Of a DNA stretch of 13,521 bases, positions 5,059 through 12,264 are shown piece after piece. Numbering within the stretch: the first letter of the stretch is position 1; every line of letters begins with the position of its first letter. Below the pieces are notes generated by a model, which did not search any database, was not told where the DNA came from, and saw nothing but the letters and a program-made list of their open reading frames with translations. Source of the stretch: Candidatus Dormiibacterota bacterium (GTDB taxonomy: Bacteria; Chloroflexota; Dormibacteria; Aeolococcales; Aeolococcaceae); NCBI GenBank assembly GCA_003135255.1, contig PLAX01000102.1, positions 15,236-28,756 of the forward strand. The letters run 5' to 3'. The translations under genes were made by a program, and so were the position numbers.

Positions 5059-7575
5059 GTGACCACTCCTGCGTACTCCGACCCGTCCAGATCCGTGGAC
5101 GACCGGGCGGACGACCTCCTCCGGCGCATGAGCATCGACGAGAAGCTGGCTCAGCTGGGCGCCGTGCGCTTTCCCGACCTGATCCCGGGCGAGCGCTTCG
5201 ACAGGGAGACCGCCCTCCGCGTGATCCCCCACGGGATCGGCCAGATGACACGCATCGGCGCCACGACCGGCCTGAAGCCGGAGCAGAGCGCGGAGCTGGT
5301 CAACGAGATACAGCGGGCGGTCGTGGAGGGCACCCGCCTGGGCATCCCGCTGGTCGTCCATGAGGAGTCCCTGGCCGGCTACTGCGCCCGGGGGGCGACC
5401 GTCTTTCCCCAGGCCCTCGGCCTCGCCTGCAGTTGGGACCCAGCCCTGGTCGAAGCGGTCGCGGGGGCCGTGCGCCGCCAGTTGCTCGCCGTCGGGGCGC
5501 GCCACAGCCTGGCCCCGGTGCTGGACATCGCCCGAGACCCGCGATGGGGACGGTTGGAGGAGACCTACGGGGAGGACCCCGTCCTGGTGGGCACCCTGGG
5601 AGCGGCCTACGTGCGGGGCATGCAGACCGGCGACCTGGCCCGCGGGGTCCTGGCCACGGGCAAGCACTTCCTTGCCCACGGGCTCTCGGAGGGAGGGCGC
5701 AACCACGCCCCGGTGCAGGTCGGGCCGCGAGAGCTGCGCGAGGTGTACGCGGAGCCGTTCGCAGCGGCCATCCGGGAGGCGGGCCTGGCCACGGTCATGA
5801 GCTCGTACAGCTGCGTCGACGGACTGCCTGGCAGTGGGTCCGCGGAGCTGCTCACCGACCTGCTGCGCGGGGAGTTGGGCTTCGACGGGATGGTGGTGGC
5901 CGACTACTTCGCCGTGTCGCTGCTCGCCAGCTACCACAGGGTGGCCGCCGACCGTTCCGGAGCCGCGATCAAGGCGATCACCGCCGGTCTGGACCTGGAG
6001 CTGCCCGCCCTCGACTGCTTCGGCGAGCCGCTGAAGGCGGCGCTTGCCGCTGGGCGGGTGCCCGTGTCCGCGGTGGATGCCGCCGTCCGCCGGGTGCTCA
6101 TCGGCAAGCTGCGCCTGGGCCTGTTCGAGTCGCCGTATGTCGACCCCAGCGGGGTCACGGCGGTGTTCGAGGATCCAGCCAACGTGTCGCTGGCCCGGGC
6201 CGCCGCCACCAAGGCCGTCGTCCTCCTGACCAACGACGGCGTGCTGCCGCTCTCCCGGTCCATCCGCAAGCTGGCGGTGATCGGCCCGGCCGCCGACGAC
6301 CGCCGGCTGCTCCAGGGCGACTACCACTACCCAGCACATCAGGGGGTGCTCCTCGACCCCGCGGGCGCCTTCGCGGGCGGGGGGCCGCCGGGCGATCCTT
6401 CGGCCCTGGGGGATGGCTCTCCCAAGGGACACAACTCGGCTGCCGAGCCGGGTGCCGAGGTCCGGCCCGTCCTCGAAGGCGAGCCAGAGCCGACCGGCGG
6501 GTTCTCCGGCCTCATGCAGCTTCCCAGCGGGAAGGGCGCGTTGAAGCCCGGCCCCTACTACACCGACCACGTCACGCCGCTGCGGGGTCTCCGCGACGCC
6601 CTCGGCCCGGCCGTCGCGATCGTGCATGAGAGGGGGTGCGACCTGACCGGCGACGACCGCAGCGGCTTCCCTGCCGCGGTGGTGGCGGCGGCCGCGGCCG
6701 ATGTCGCCGTCCTATTTCTGGGCGGCCGGTCTGGACTCGACCGGGAGTCCACCGTCGGCGAGGCCCGCGACGCCACCGACCTCCGCCTGACCGGCCTGCA
6801 GGAGGAGCTCGCCGTGGCGGTGGCCGCCACCGGTACGCCCACCGTCGTGGTCGTGATGAGCGGCCGGGCGCACGTGCTGACGGGGGTGGTGGATGCTGCG
6901 TCCGCGCTCGTCGCCGCCTGGCCTCTGGGGCAGCAGGGTGGCAACGCCCTGGCCGATGTCCTGACCGGGAGAGCCGAGCCGGGAGGCAGGCTGCCCCTCA
7001 GCCTCCCCCGGGCCACGGGCCAGGTTCCCATCTACCACAGCCAGCGCTCTGGCGGCGTCCGCTCGATGTTCTACGGCGACTACACCGACTGCTCCCACTC
7101 GCCCCTCTTCTGCTTCGGTCACGGGCTGGGATACACCACGTTCGATCAGTCGGAGCTCACCGTCACCGCCACCGACACGCTCTCGCCGATATCCGTGGAG
7201 CTGACGGTGACCAACACCGGCGCCCGAGCCGGCGAGGAAGTGGTCCAGCTCTACGCGTCGGACCTCGTGGCCTCGGTGGCTCGTCCGGAGCTGTCGCTCA
7301 TCGGATTCGTTCGGGTGGCCCTGGGCACGGGGCAGCGCCGCCGTGTCCGCTTCGAGGTCCACCCGAGCCGGTTGGCCTTCTTCGATGAGGGCATGCGCTT
7401 CGTCGTCGAACCGGGCCAGTTCCGTTTCTCGGTCGGAGCCTCGGCAGGTGACCTCCGCCAGCAGTGCGTGATCGAGCTGGCGGGCGGCGTGGCCGAGTAC
7501 TCGCAGCGAGGTGTGGTGGCGGTGCGGGCCTCGGTGGGGGAGGCGACGGCGGCCGAGGCGCAACCGCCGAGGTGA
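5059..7575 (+). CDS. Cytoplasmic glycoside hydrolase family 3 beta-xylosidase/beta-glucosidase (BxlA-like)
   Basis: An 838-residue GH3 enzyme starting at GTG 5059, with GGAGGT (5041-5046) upstream. There is no signal peptide, so it acts on imported sugar. The N-terminal TIM-barrel domain has RDPRWGR (159-165), KH (202-203) for substrate binding, and nucleophile D282 in GMVVADYFAV. The alpha/beta domain contains SGLDREST-GEARDATDL; E568 is the likely acid/base. FGHGLGYTTF (about 686-695) leads to the fibronectin-III-like domain (about 713-803) with VQLYASD. The ADYFAV and SGL...GE patterns resemble actinobacterial BxlA-type enzymes more than the GH1 BglC of cellobiose operons. It is longer than typical BxlA (about 770); much of the excess is a Gly/Pro/Glu-rich insert around 433-494. 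Last gene of the operon. It should release xylose or glucose from short beta-linked oligomers; which sugar is not decided by sequence. Alternatives are alpha-arabinosidase or beta-glucosidase side activity. Confidence 0.92.
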   Translation: MTTPAYSDPSRSVDDRADDLLRRMSIDEKLAQLGAVRFPDLIPGERFDRETALRVIPHGIGQMTRIGATTGLKPEQSAELVNEIQRAVVEGTRLGIPLVVHEESLAGYCARGATVFPQALGLACSWDPALVEAVAGAVRRQLLAVGARHSLAPVLDIARDPRWGRLEETYGEDPVLVGTLGAAYVRGMQTGDLARGVLATGKHFLAHGLSEGGRNHAPVQVGPRELREVYAEPFAAAIREAGLATVMSSYSCVDGLPGSGSAELLTDLLRGELGFDGMVVADYFAVSLLASYHRVAADRSGAAIKAITAGLDLELPALDCFGEPLKAALAAGRVPVSAVDAAVRRVLIGKLRLGLFESPYVDPSGVTAVFEDPANVSLARAAATKAVVLLTNDGVLPLSRSIRKLAVIGPAADDRRLLQGDYHYPAHQGVLLDPAGAFAGGGPPGDPSALGDGSPKGHNSAAEPGAEVRPVLEGEPEPTGGFSGLMQLPSGKGALKPGPYYTDHVTPLRGLRDALGPAVAIVHERGCDLTGDDRSGFPAAVVAAAAADVAVLFLGGRSGLDRESTVGEARDATDLRLTGLQEELAVAVAATGTPTVVVVMSGRAHVLTGVVDAASALVAAWPLGQQGGNALADVLTGRAEPGGRLPLSLPRATGQVPIYHSQRSGGVRSMFYGDYTDCSHSPLFCFGHGLGYTTFDQSELTVTATDTLSPISVELTVTNTGARAGEEVVQLYASDLVASVARPELSLIGFVRVALGTGQRRRVRFEVHPSRLAFFDEGMRFVVEPGQFRFSVGASAGDLRQQCVIELAGGVAEYSQRGVVAVRASVGEATAAEAQPPR

Positions 7576-7583
7576 AAGGGAGC

Positions 7584-7596
7584 CTCAGCCCCTGAG
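7584..7596. terminator. Small hairpin between convergent genes
   Basis: CTCAG-CCC-CTGAG lies in the 26-base gap between the stop of the glycosidase gene and that of the methyltransferase gene. It could serve both directions, but the stem is only five pairs and no T-run follows, so its strength as a terminator is doubtful. Confidence 0.25.
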
Positions 7597-7601
7597 CGCC
7601 A

Positions 7602-8282
7602 TCAGCTGGGCGTCCGCCACTCCGGCGCGGCCGTCGTGATCAGGCTCAAGCCATCCGCGATGGGCACGATGAGCGACCCGGTGCGCGGATCGGCGAGCAC
7701 GTGGTCGTTGAACTCGCGGGCCAGGGCGGTCCGCCGGTCCGGCTCTCCCAGCCCGAACACCGTCCCATGCCGGAGCACGTTGTCGACGGCGATCAGCCCG
7801 CCCGCGGCCATCCGCGGCACCAGGGCCTCGTAGTAGGCGATGTACTCGCTCTTCTCGGCGTCGATGAAGGCGAAGTCGAAGAGCGGCCCCATGGGGAGAT
7901 GGGCGAGCGTCTCCAGCGCCGGGCCCAGGCGCAGCTCGATGCGGTCGGCCAGCCCCGCGCGCTCCCAGTAGCGGCGCGCCACCGAGGTCCACTCCTCGCT
8001 CACGTCGCAGCAGAGCAGCCGTCCCCCGGGTGGCAGCCCCTGGGCGATGCAGAGGGATGAATAGCCGGTGAACGTCCCCACCTCGATCGCCCGCCCGGCC
8101 CCGCAGAGCCGGACCAGCATGCGGAGGAACGCGCCCTCGTCGGGGCTGATCGGCATGTCCAGCTCGCCCCACGACCGCTCCGTCTCCGCGGCGAGCTCCG
8201 CCAGCAGCGGGTCCGCCGGTTGGGCGTGGGCGACCAGGTACTCGCTGAGGCGCGGGTCAAGGAACGCGGAGGCACGGGCCAT
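7602..8282 (-). CDS. SAM-dependent O-methyltransferase, caffeoyl-CoA OMT-like family
   Basis: A class I methyltransferase of 226 residues from ATG 8282. An in-frame TTG at 8324 would add 14 residues, but homologues start near LDPRLSEYL and the added part has no family character. SAM-binding motif I is AIEVGTFTGYSS (about 65-76), followed by CDVSEEW with the acidic residue for the ribose hydroxyls. The divalent-metal ligands of this family are visible as D141 in FIDAEK and D167-N168 in VDNVL. The region MPISPDEGAFL before motif I is also standard. The family moves a methyl group from SAM to a catechol-type hydroxyl with Mg2+. The bacterial substrate is usually unknown, and nothing nearby suggests one. 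It converges on the glycosidase gene and diverges from ligA, so it is probably a single-gene unit. Confidence 0.88.
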   Translation of the reverse strand: MARASAFLDPRLSEYLVAHAQPADPLLAELAAETERSWGELDMPISPDEGAFLRMLVRLCGAGRAIEVGTFTGYSSLCIAQGLPPGGRLLCCDVSEEWTSVARRYWERAGLADRIELRLGPALETLAHLPMGPLFDFAFIDAEKSEYIAYYEALVPRMAAGGLIAVDNVLRHGTVFGLGEPDRRTALAREFNDHVLADPRTGSLIVPIADGLSLITTAAPEWRTPS

Positions 8283-8335
8283 GTCGCGATAAAGGTAGCA
8301 GCCCGGCGCCGCGACACTGGACAATCGGTGGACCG
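8283..8335. promoter_or_regulatory. Divergent promoter region, methyltransferase and ligA
   Basis: Only 53 bases separate the two starts and neither gene has a clear ribosome binding site. Leftward, TACCTT (8297-8292) ends nine bases before the methyltransferase ATG. Rightward, GACAAT (8320-8325) ends ten bases before the ligA ATG. Both spacings would place transcription starts at or next to the start codon, that is, leaderless or nearly leaderless messages, which are common in high-GC bacteria. No good -35 boxes are seen, so this is tentative. Confidence 0.3.
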
Positions 8336-10369
8336 ATGACCGAGACCCCCACCGGGCCGATCCCCGAGCAGGCCCGTCGCCGCGCCGGCGAGCTGAGGAG
8401 GGAGCTGGAGCACCACGCCCACCTCTACTACGTCGCCGACCGCCCCGAGATCACCGATGCCGAGTACGACCGGCTCTTCCGCGAGCTGGTCGACCTGGAG
8501 GCGCGCTACCCGGAGCTGCAGACGGCGGATTCGCCCACCCAGCGGGTGGGCGGCGCCCCCGCGGAGGCCTTCTCCAAGTACCGGCACCGCACCCCGATGC
8601 TCTCCCTCGGCAACGCCTTCTCCCTGGAGGAGGTCGAGGCGTTCCGGCGGCGCATTCAGCGAATCGTGCCCGACGTGGGCCGCTTCGTCTGCGAGCTGAA
8701 GATCGACGGGCTGGCCATGTCGCTCACCTACCGCGACGGCGAGCTGGTCACCGGGGCGACGAGGGGCGACGGCGTCGAGGGCGAAGACGTCACCGCCAAC
8801 GTGCGCACCATCCGCTCCATCCCGGTCCGTCTCCGCAGCGTTCCCGAGGGGCTGCCCCGCGAGTTCGAGGTGCGCGGCGAGGTGTACATGCCCAAGCCCA
8901 GCTTCGCGGCCCTCAACCAGCAGCTGGAGGAGGACGGCAAGCAGAACTACGCCAACCCGCGCAACGCCGCGGCGGGGGCGGTGCGCCAGTTGAACCCCAC
9001 GGTGACCGCGAGCAGGGGTCTGCAGACCTTCATGTATCAATTGGACCCCCCCGGTCCCGCCCGCTCCCAGACCGAGGTCCTGGCCCTGCTCGGAGAGATG
9101 GGCTTCCGCGTCAATCCCCATTGGCAGGCGGTGGAGGGCGAGGGGATCGCCGCCTACCTGGAGCGCTGGCAGGACGCCCGCCACGACCTCGACTACGGCA
9201 CCGATGGCGTGGTCATCAAGGTCGATGCGCGGGAGATCCAGGCCGAGCTGGGGGCGGTGTCGCGGTCACCCCGCTGGGCCATCGCGTACAAGTTCCCGCC
9301 CGAGGAGCGGGAGACCCGGGTGCAGGACATCCTGGTCAACGTCGGGCGCACCGGGGCCTGCACGCCGGTCGCGTTGCTCGAGCCAGTGCTGATCGCCGGC
9401 TCGACGGTGCAGCGCTGCACCCTGCACAACGAGGACGAGGTGGCGCGCAAGGACGTTCGCGCCGGCGACACCGTGGTCGTCCACAAGGCCGGCGACGTCA
9501 TCCCCGAGATCGTCCGGGTGGTGCTGGACAAGCGTCCCGCGGACGCCGCGCCCTGGGTGCCTCCGGCCGCCTGCCCCGTGTGTTTCTCCGAGCTCGTCCG
9601 CGAGGACGGGGAGGTGGCCCGCCGCTGTGTCAATCCGCTCTGTCCCGCGCAGCGCTGGGAGCGGCTCATCCACTTCGCCGGCCGCTCGTCCCTGGACATC
9701 GAGGGGATGGGCCCGATGGTCATCGCCGCCCTGATCGAAGCCGGCCACGTGGAGGACGCCGCCGACCTCTTCCGGCTGACCCGGGAGCAGGTGCTGCAGC
9801 TGGACCGCTTCGCCGGCCGCTCCGCCGACAACCTGATCGCGAGCATCGCCGCCCGCCGGCGGGTGCCGCTGCACCGGCTGCTCAACGCCCTCGGCGTGCC
9901 CCATGTCGGGGAGCACACGGCCCTTGTCCTCGCCGACCACTTCCGCTCGCTGGAGCGGCTCGCGGCCGCGACCGAGGAGGAGCTGCTGGAGGTCGAGGGC
10001 ATCGGCCCCACCATGGCCGCGGCTGTCGCCCGCTGGTTCCACGGTGAGGACGGCCGGAGATTGCTGGCCAAGCTCGCCGAGGTCGGGGTCGAGGCGGAGA
10101 CCGCGCCGGTGGTGGGGGAGGGGCCGTGGACCGGCCAGAGCTGGGTGCTCACCGGGTCGCTCATGGCGATGCCCCGCCCCGACGCCGAGGAGCGCATCCG
10201 CCGGCTGGGCGGCAACCCCGCCTCGAGCGTCAGCCGCAAGACCCACACCGTGGTTGCGGGACCCGGCGCCGGCTCCAAGCTGGAGAAGGCGCAGCGGCTC
10301 GGGGTCCGGGTGATCGACGAGGCGGCGTTCCTGGAGGAGCTGGCGGCTGCGGAGAGTGCGCCCTCCTGA
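8336..10369 (+). CDS. ligA: NAD-dependent DNA ligase LigA
   Basis: A full-length bacterial DNA ligase of 677 residues (usual 660-720), which seals nicks in replication and repair using NAD+. Domain Ia (about 12-75) has HLYYVADRPEITDAEYDRLF, binding the nicotinamide mononucleotide part. The nucleotidyltransferase core has the adenylated lysine K122 in CELKIDGLAMS, followed by TRGDGVEGEDVTANVRTI, EVRGEVYMP, NPRNAAAGAVRQL, GTDGVVIKV and WAIAYKFPPEE. After the OB fold comes a four-cysteine zinc finger (C413, C416, C431, C436), then helix-hairpin-helix repeats (GVPHVGEHTALVLADHF; VEGIGPTMAAAVARWF), and a C-terminal BRCT domain (about 598-672) with GSLMAMPRPDAEERIRRLGG and its conserved WVLTG. All catalytic features are present. 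It stands alone; no gatCAB or uvrD/pcrA genes are nearby as in some genomes. Confidence 0.98.
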   Translation: MTETPTGPIPEQARRRAGELRRELEHHAHLYYVADRPEITDAEYDRLFRELVDLEARYPELQTADSPTQRVGGAPAEAFSKYRHRTPMLSLGNAFSLEEVEAFRRRIQRIVPDVGRFVCELKIDGLAMSLTYRDGELVTGATRGDGVEGEDVTANVRTIRSIPVRLRSVPEGLPREFEVRGEVYMPKPSFAALNQQLEEDGKQNYANPRNAAAGAVRQLNPTVTASRGLQTFMYQLDPPGPARSQTEVLALLGEMGFRVNPHWQAVEGEGIAAYLERWQDARHDLDYGTDGVVIKVDAREIQAELGAVSRSPRWAIAYKFPPEERETRVQDILVNVGRTGACTPVALLEPVLIAGSTVQRCTLHNEDEVARKDVRAGDTVVVHKAGDVIPEIVRVVLDKRPADAAPWVPPAACPVCFSELVREDGEVARRCVNPLCPAQRWERLIHFAGRSSLDIEGMGPMVIAALIEAGHVEDAADLFRLTREQVLQLDRFAGRSADNLIASIAARRRVPLHRLLNALGVPHVGEHTALVLADHFRSLERLAAATEEELLEVEGIGPTMAAAVARWFHGEDGRRLLAKLAEVGVEAETAPVVGEGPWTGQSWVLTGSLMAMPRPDAEERIRRLGGNPASSVSRKTHTVVAGPGAGSKLEKAQRLGVRVIDEAAFLEELAAAESAPS

Positions 10370-10503
10370 GCTCCGGGTCGAGTGCGTTCTTGCTGCGGTT
10401 GTTGCGGCCCCTCCCCCAGATTGAGCCTAACCCGGCGCCACTGGTTCGGAGGGCTGCGGGTCGAGTGAAGGAAGCCTCAAATGGCTGATATGGAGAACCT
10501 CGC

Positions 10504-10659
10504 ATGATCGTCCTCGGCATAATCCTGATGATCATCGGCTTCATTGCGGGTATTGCGCCGCTGTGGACCATCGGACTGATCTTGCTCATCATTGGGGCTG
10601 TCCTCTCGATCCTGGGCAGCGCCGGGCGCCCGATCGGAGGCCGTAAGTACTGGTACTGA
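10504..10659 (+). CDS. Small two-span membrane protein (DUF6131-like)
   Basis: A 51-residue ORF with a good ribosome binding site (GGAGA, 10492-10496, seven bases before the ATG). Two hydrophobic helices (about 2-19 and 22-38) are separated by a short PLW turn and followed by a basic, Gly/Arg/Tyr-rich tail (GRPIGGRKYWY). The repeated pattern I-L-I-I-G and the GGR-aromatic end match small actinobacterial proteins annotated as DUF6131, from memory; function unknown. It lies 134 bases after ligA, in a gap with no clear terminator or promoter, and 94 bases before the CsbD-like gene. The short length and strong hydrophobicity suit a membrane hairpin. Its bases are visibly richer in A and T than ligA. 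Confidence 0.8.
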   Translation: MIVLGIILMIIGFIAGIAPLWTIGLILLIIGAVLSILGSAGRPIGGRKYWY

Positions 10660-10753
10660 GCCAGGAAGCTGTGGGCAGCGCGAAGGTCGGTCCCTTGATG
10701 ACAAGTCGACGTAGATAGAGCAAGGCCGGTACCCAACCAGTTGAGGAGAAACC

Positions 10754-10912
10754 ATGGGCAGTGCGGACGAAGCCAAGGGCAGAGTCAAGGAGGCTCTGGG
10801 CGACCTCACCGATGACGACAAGCTCAGGAAGGAAGGCACGATCGACCGGGCAAAGGGCCAGGTCAAGGACGTGGTCGATAAGGCTGCGGATCGAGCCGCG
10901 GACAAGGATTAG
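10754..10912 (+). CDS. CsbD-family stress-response protein
   Basis: A 52-residue, highly charged protein with GAGGAG (10743-10748) five bases before the ATG. The CsbD pattern is clear: DEAKGRVKEALGDLTDDDKL followed by the second half GTIDRAKGQVKDVVDKA, two related A-K-G-x-V-K segments, then a short charged helix ADRAADKD. CsbD-family proteins are small, soluble and largely helical; the founding Bacillus member is under the general stress sigma factor, but the biochemical role is unknown. Standard length for the family is 55-70, so this is on the short side but intact. The adjoining membrane hairpin gene is on the same strand, and the two may form a stress-induced pair. I see no confident SigB-type promoter. 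Confidence 0.9.
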   Translation: MGSADEAKGRVKEALGDLTDDDKLRKEGTIDRAKGQVKDVVDKAADRAADKD

Positions 10913-10963
10913 GGACAATCGCCCAAGGCAGCGCGTGGGGTCCTCAATCGAGGCTGGCCGCTA

Positions 10964-11000
10964 CCCTCCGCCCGGGGACGCCCCGGGTGGCCGCGGAGGG
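10964..11000. terminator. Strong GC hairpin between convergent genes, likely bidirectional terminator
   Basis: CCCTCCGC (10964-10971) pairs with GCGGAGGG (10993-11000). Inside, CCGGGG (10972-10977) pairs with CCCCGG (10981-10986) around an ACG loop, leaving a six-base bulge on the right side. It lies between the stop of the CsbD gene (10912) and the stop of the leftward lipoprotein gene (11023), where a shared terminator is expected. No T-run flanks it, which is usual in very GC-rich genomes. Confidence 0.6.
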
Positions 11001-11022
11001 GGCGGGCTCGGGTGGCGGCTGA

Positions 11023-12198
11023 CTACGGGCGGAAGGCGATCGAGACCGGCTTGCCGCTCAGCGATATCGCAGTGCCGGCCGCGTCCGTGCCGACGTTCAG
11101 CACCACCACTCCCTGACGCGGCGAGGTGCCGGAGGTGTAGCCGAGCAGCGCCCTGGTCCCGTCCGGGCTGAACGCGGCGGTGGTGTAGCTGGCGTTGGAG
11201 GTCGTCCAGAGGTCGGTGCCCGCTGGCAGCGAGACCCGGCCCACCCCGGTTGCCCCGAGCACGCAGGCGCTGCCGCCGTCCGGAGCGATGGCGAGCGCCG
11301 CGGGCGTGCCCCCGGGAACGGAGACCGCCGCACCGACCACGTCCTGGGCGGGATTCGCCGCCAGGGTGATCGGGGTGAGGGTGCCGGCACCGGTGCCCCC
11401 GAGAACGTAGGCGGTGGCGCCGCTCGAAGTGATGGTGATGGCCATCGGGTCCACCCCCACCGAGAGGGCGGCTCCCGCCGTGTCGCTCGCGAGCGAGATG
11501 GGCGTGATCGTGCTGTCGCCGGCGTTGACGACGTAGGCGGTGCCGCCGTTCGGCGCGACGGCGATGGCGACCGGGTAGGCTCCCACCGGGATGGGTGCAC
11601 CGACGCTGCCGCTGGCGAGGGTGATCGGGATCACCGAGCCGGTGTCGTAGCCGGTGGGATTGGCAACCGCGAGAAGGGTGGCCCCGTTCGGGGTGATCGC
11701 GAGCGCGGTGAGGGTGGCATCGTTCGCCACCTGGTTGGGCGTCCCGACCGTGCCCGTCTCCAGGTTGACCGCCGTCACCGTGGCCGCGTCCCCATCGGCC
11801 ACGTACGCGTAGCGGCCGTCGGGGCTGACGGCGACGGAGGTCGGGTCGGGGTCGATCCGCATTGGCGCCTCCGCCGTGCCGGTGGTCACGTCGAGGGGGA
11901 CGAGCTCACCGTCGCTCATGGCCACGTACGCCATCACGTCGGACGCCGGCGGGGTTGGCGTGGGGGCCGGTGTGGGAGTGGGTGACGCCGGCGTGGCGGT
12001 CGGCGTTGCCGTCGCGCTGACCGTGGCGGTCGGGGTCGTCCGCGGGGAGGGGGTCGGGCTGGCGGCCGGGGTCGCTCTGGCACCGCCGCAGGCGCTGAGA
12101 AACAATGCCCCGATGACGGCGAGGGCGGCGGTCAGGTGCAGGCGATCACGCCGACCCCGGGGTGCCCGGGGCGCGAGGGTATCGGTGACGTCTGCCAT
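11023..12198 (-). CDS. YVTN-type beta-propeller lipoprotein (paralogue A)
   Basis: A 391-residue protein from ATG 12198, chosen because GGGAG (12208-12204) lies five bases upstream and the N-terminus becomes a standard lipoprotein signal: RGRRDR, a hydrophobic core, then LFLSAC with Cys37. Upstream in-frame starts (12237, 12264) add non-signal sequence. A long linker of Thr-Pro and Ala-Thr repeats (about residues 43-87) holds the rest away from the membrane. The remaining 300 residues are about seven repeats of some 43 residues following the pattern x-P-I-x-L-A-x-G-x-x-G-x-x-I-x-V-G-x-x-P-x-A-I-A-I-x-P-x-G-x-x-A-Y-V, predicted to form a seven-bladed YncE/YVTN-like propeller. Such domains bind proteins, carbohydrate or DNA; no catalytic signature is seen. 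It is a tandem paralogue of the gene at 12265-13416. Confidence 0.85.
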   Translation of the reverse strand: MADVTDTLAPRAPRGRRDRLHLTAALAVIGALFLSACGGARATPAASPTPSPRTTPTATVSATATPTATPASPTPTPAPTPTPPASDVMAYVAMSDGELVPLDVTTGTAEAPMRIDPDPTSVAVSPDGRYAYVADGDAATVTAVNLETGTVGTPNQVANDATLTALAITPNGATLLAVANPTGYDTGSVIPITLASGSVGAPIPVGAYPVAIAVAPNGGTAYVVNAGDSTITPISLASDTAGAALSVGVDPMAITITSSGATAYVLGGTGAGTLTPITLAANPAQDVVGAAVSVPGGTPAALAIAPDGGSACVLGATGVGRVSLPAGTDLWTTSNASYTTAAFSPDGTRALLGYTSGTSPRQGVVVLNVGTDAAGTAISLSGKPVSIAFRP

Positions 12199-12221
12199 CG
12201 CTGCTCCCACGGGTCGGGGGA

Positions 12222-12237
12222 ATGGGTGGTCACCCAT
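12222..12237. repeat. 16-base palindrome between the two lipoprotein genes
   Basis: ATGGGTG-GT-CACCCAT is a perfect 7+7 inverted repeat 24 bases upstream of the paralogue A start, in the 66-base gap after paralogue B. It could be an operator or, in RNA, a tight hairpin affecting translation of paralogue A. No similar site was seen elsewhere in the window. Confidence 0.5.
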
Positions 12238-12264
12238 CTCCCCGCGCGGCCGGCGCCTCCTCAC

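Noticed and set aside
4969..6627. A 552-codon open frame on the minus strand opposite the permease and glycosidase genes.
   Set aside because: High-GC coding DNA leaves long open antisense frames. The translation is Gly/Arg/His/Gln-rich with no recognisable domain, while the plus strand has all GH3 motifs.
8000..9184. A 394-codon minus-strand frame spanning the methyltransferase start and the first half of ligA.
   Set aside because: It overlaps two clearly real genes in other frames and shows no family signature; it is a composition artefact.
10443..10461. GGTT and GGGTCG as a possible SigB-type promoter for the small stress genes.
   Set aside because: The spacing (11 bases) is shorter than the usual 13-16 and the GGGTA core is not matched.
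10374..10467. An 11-base direct repeat CGGGTCGAGTG at 10374-10384 and 10457-10467 flanking the gap after ligA.
   Set aside because: Considered as attachment-site or transposon-scar repeats. It is too short and GC-rich to exclude chance, and there is no integrase or tRNA nearby.
11930..12070. Repeated GGCGTNGG-type units considered as a tandem DNA repeat or CRISPR-like array.
   Set aside because: They are the codons of the Thr-Pro/Ala-Thr linker of a lipoprotein; spacing is irregular and there are no unique spacers.
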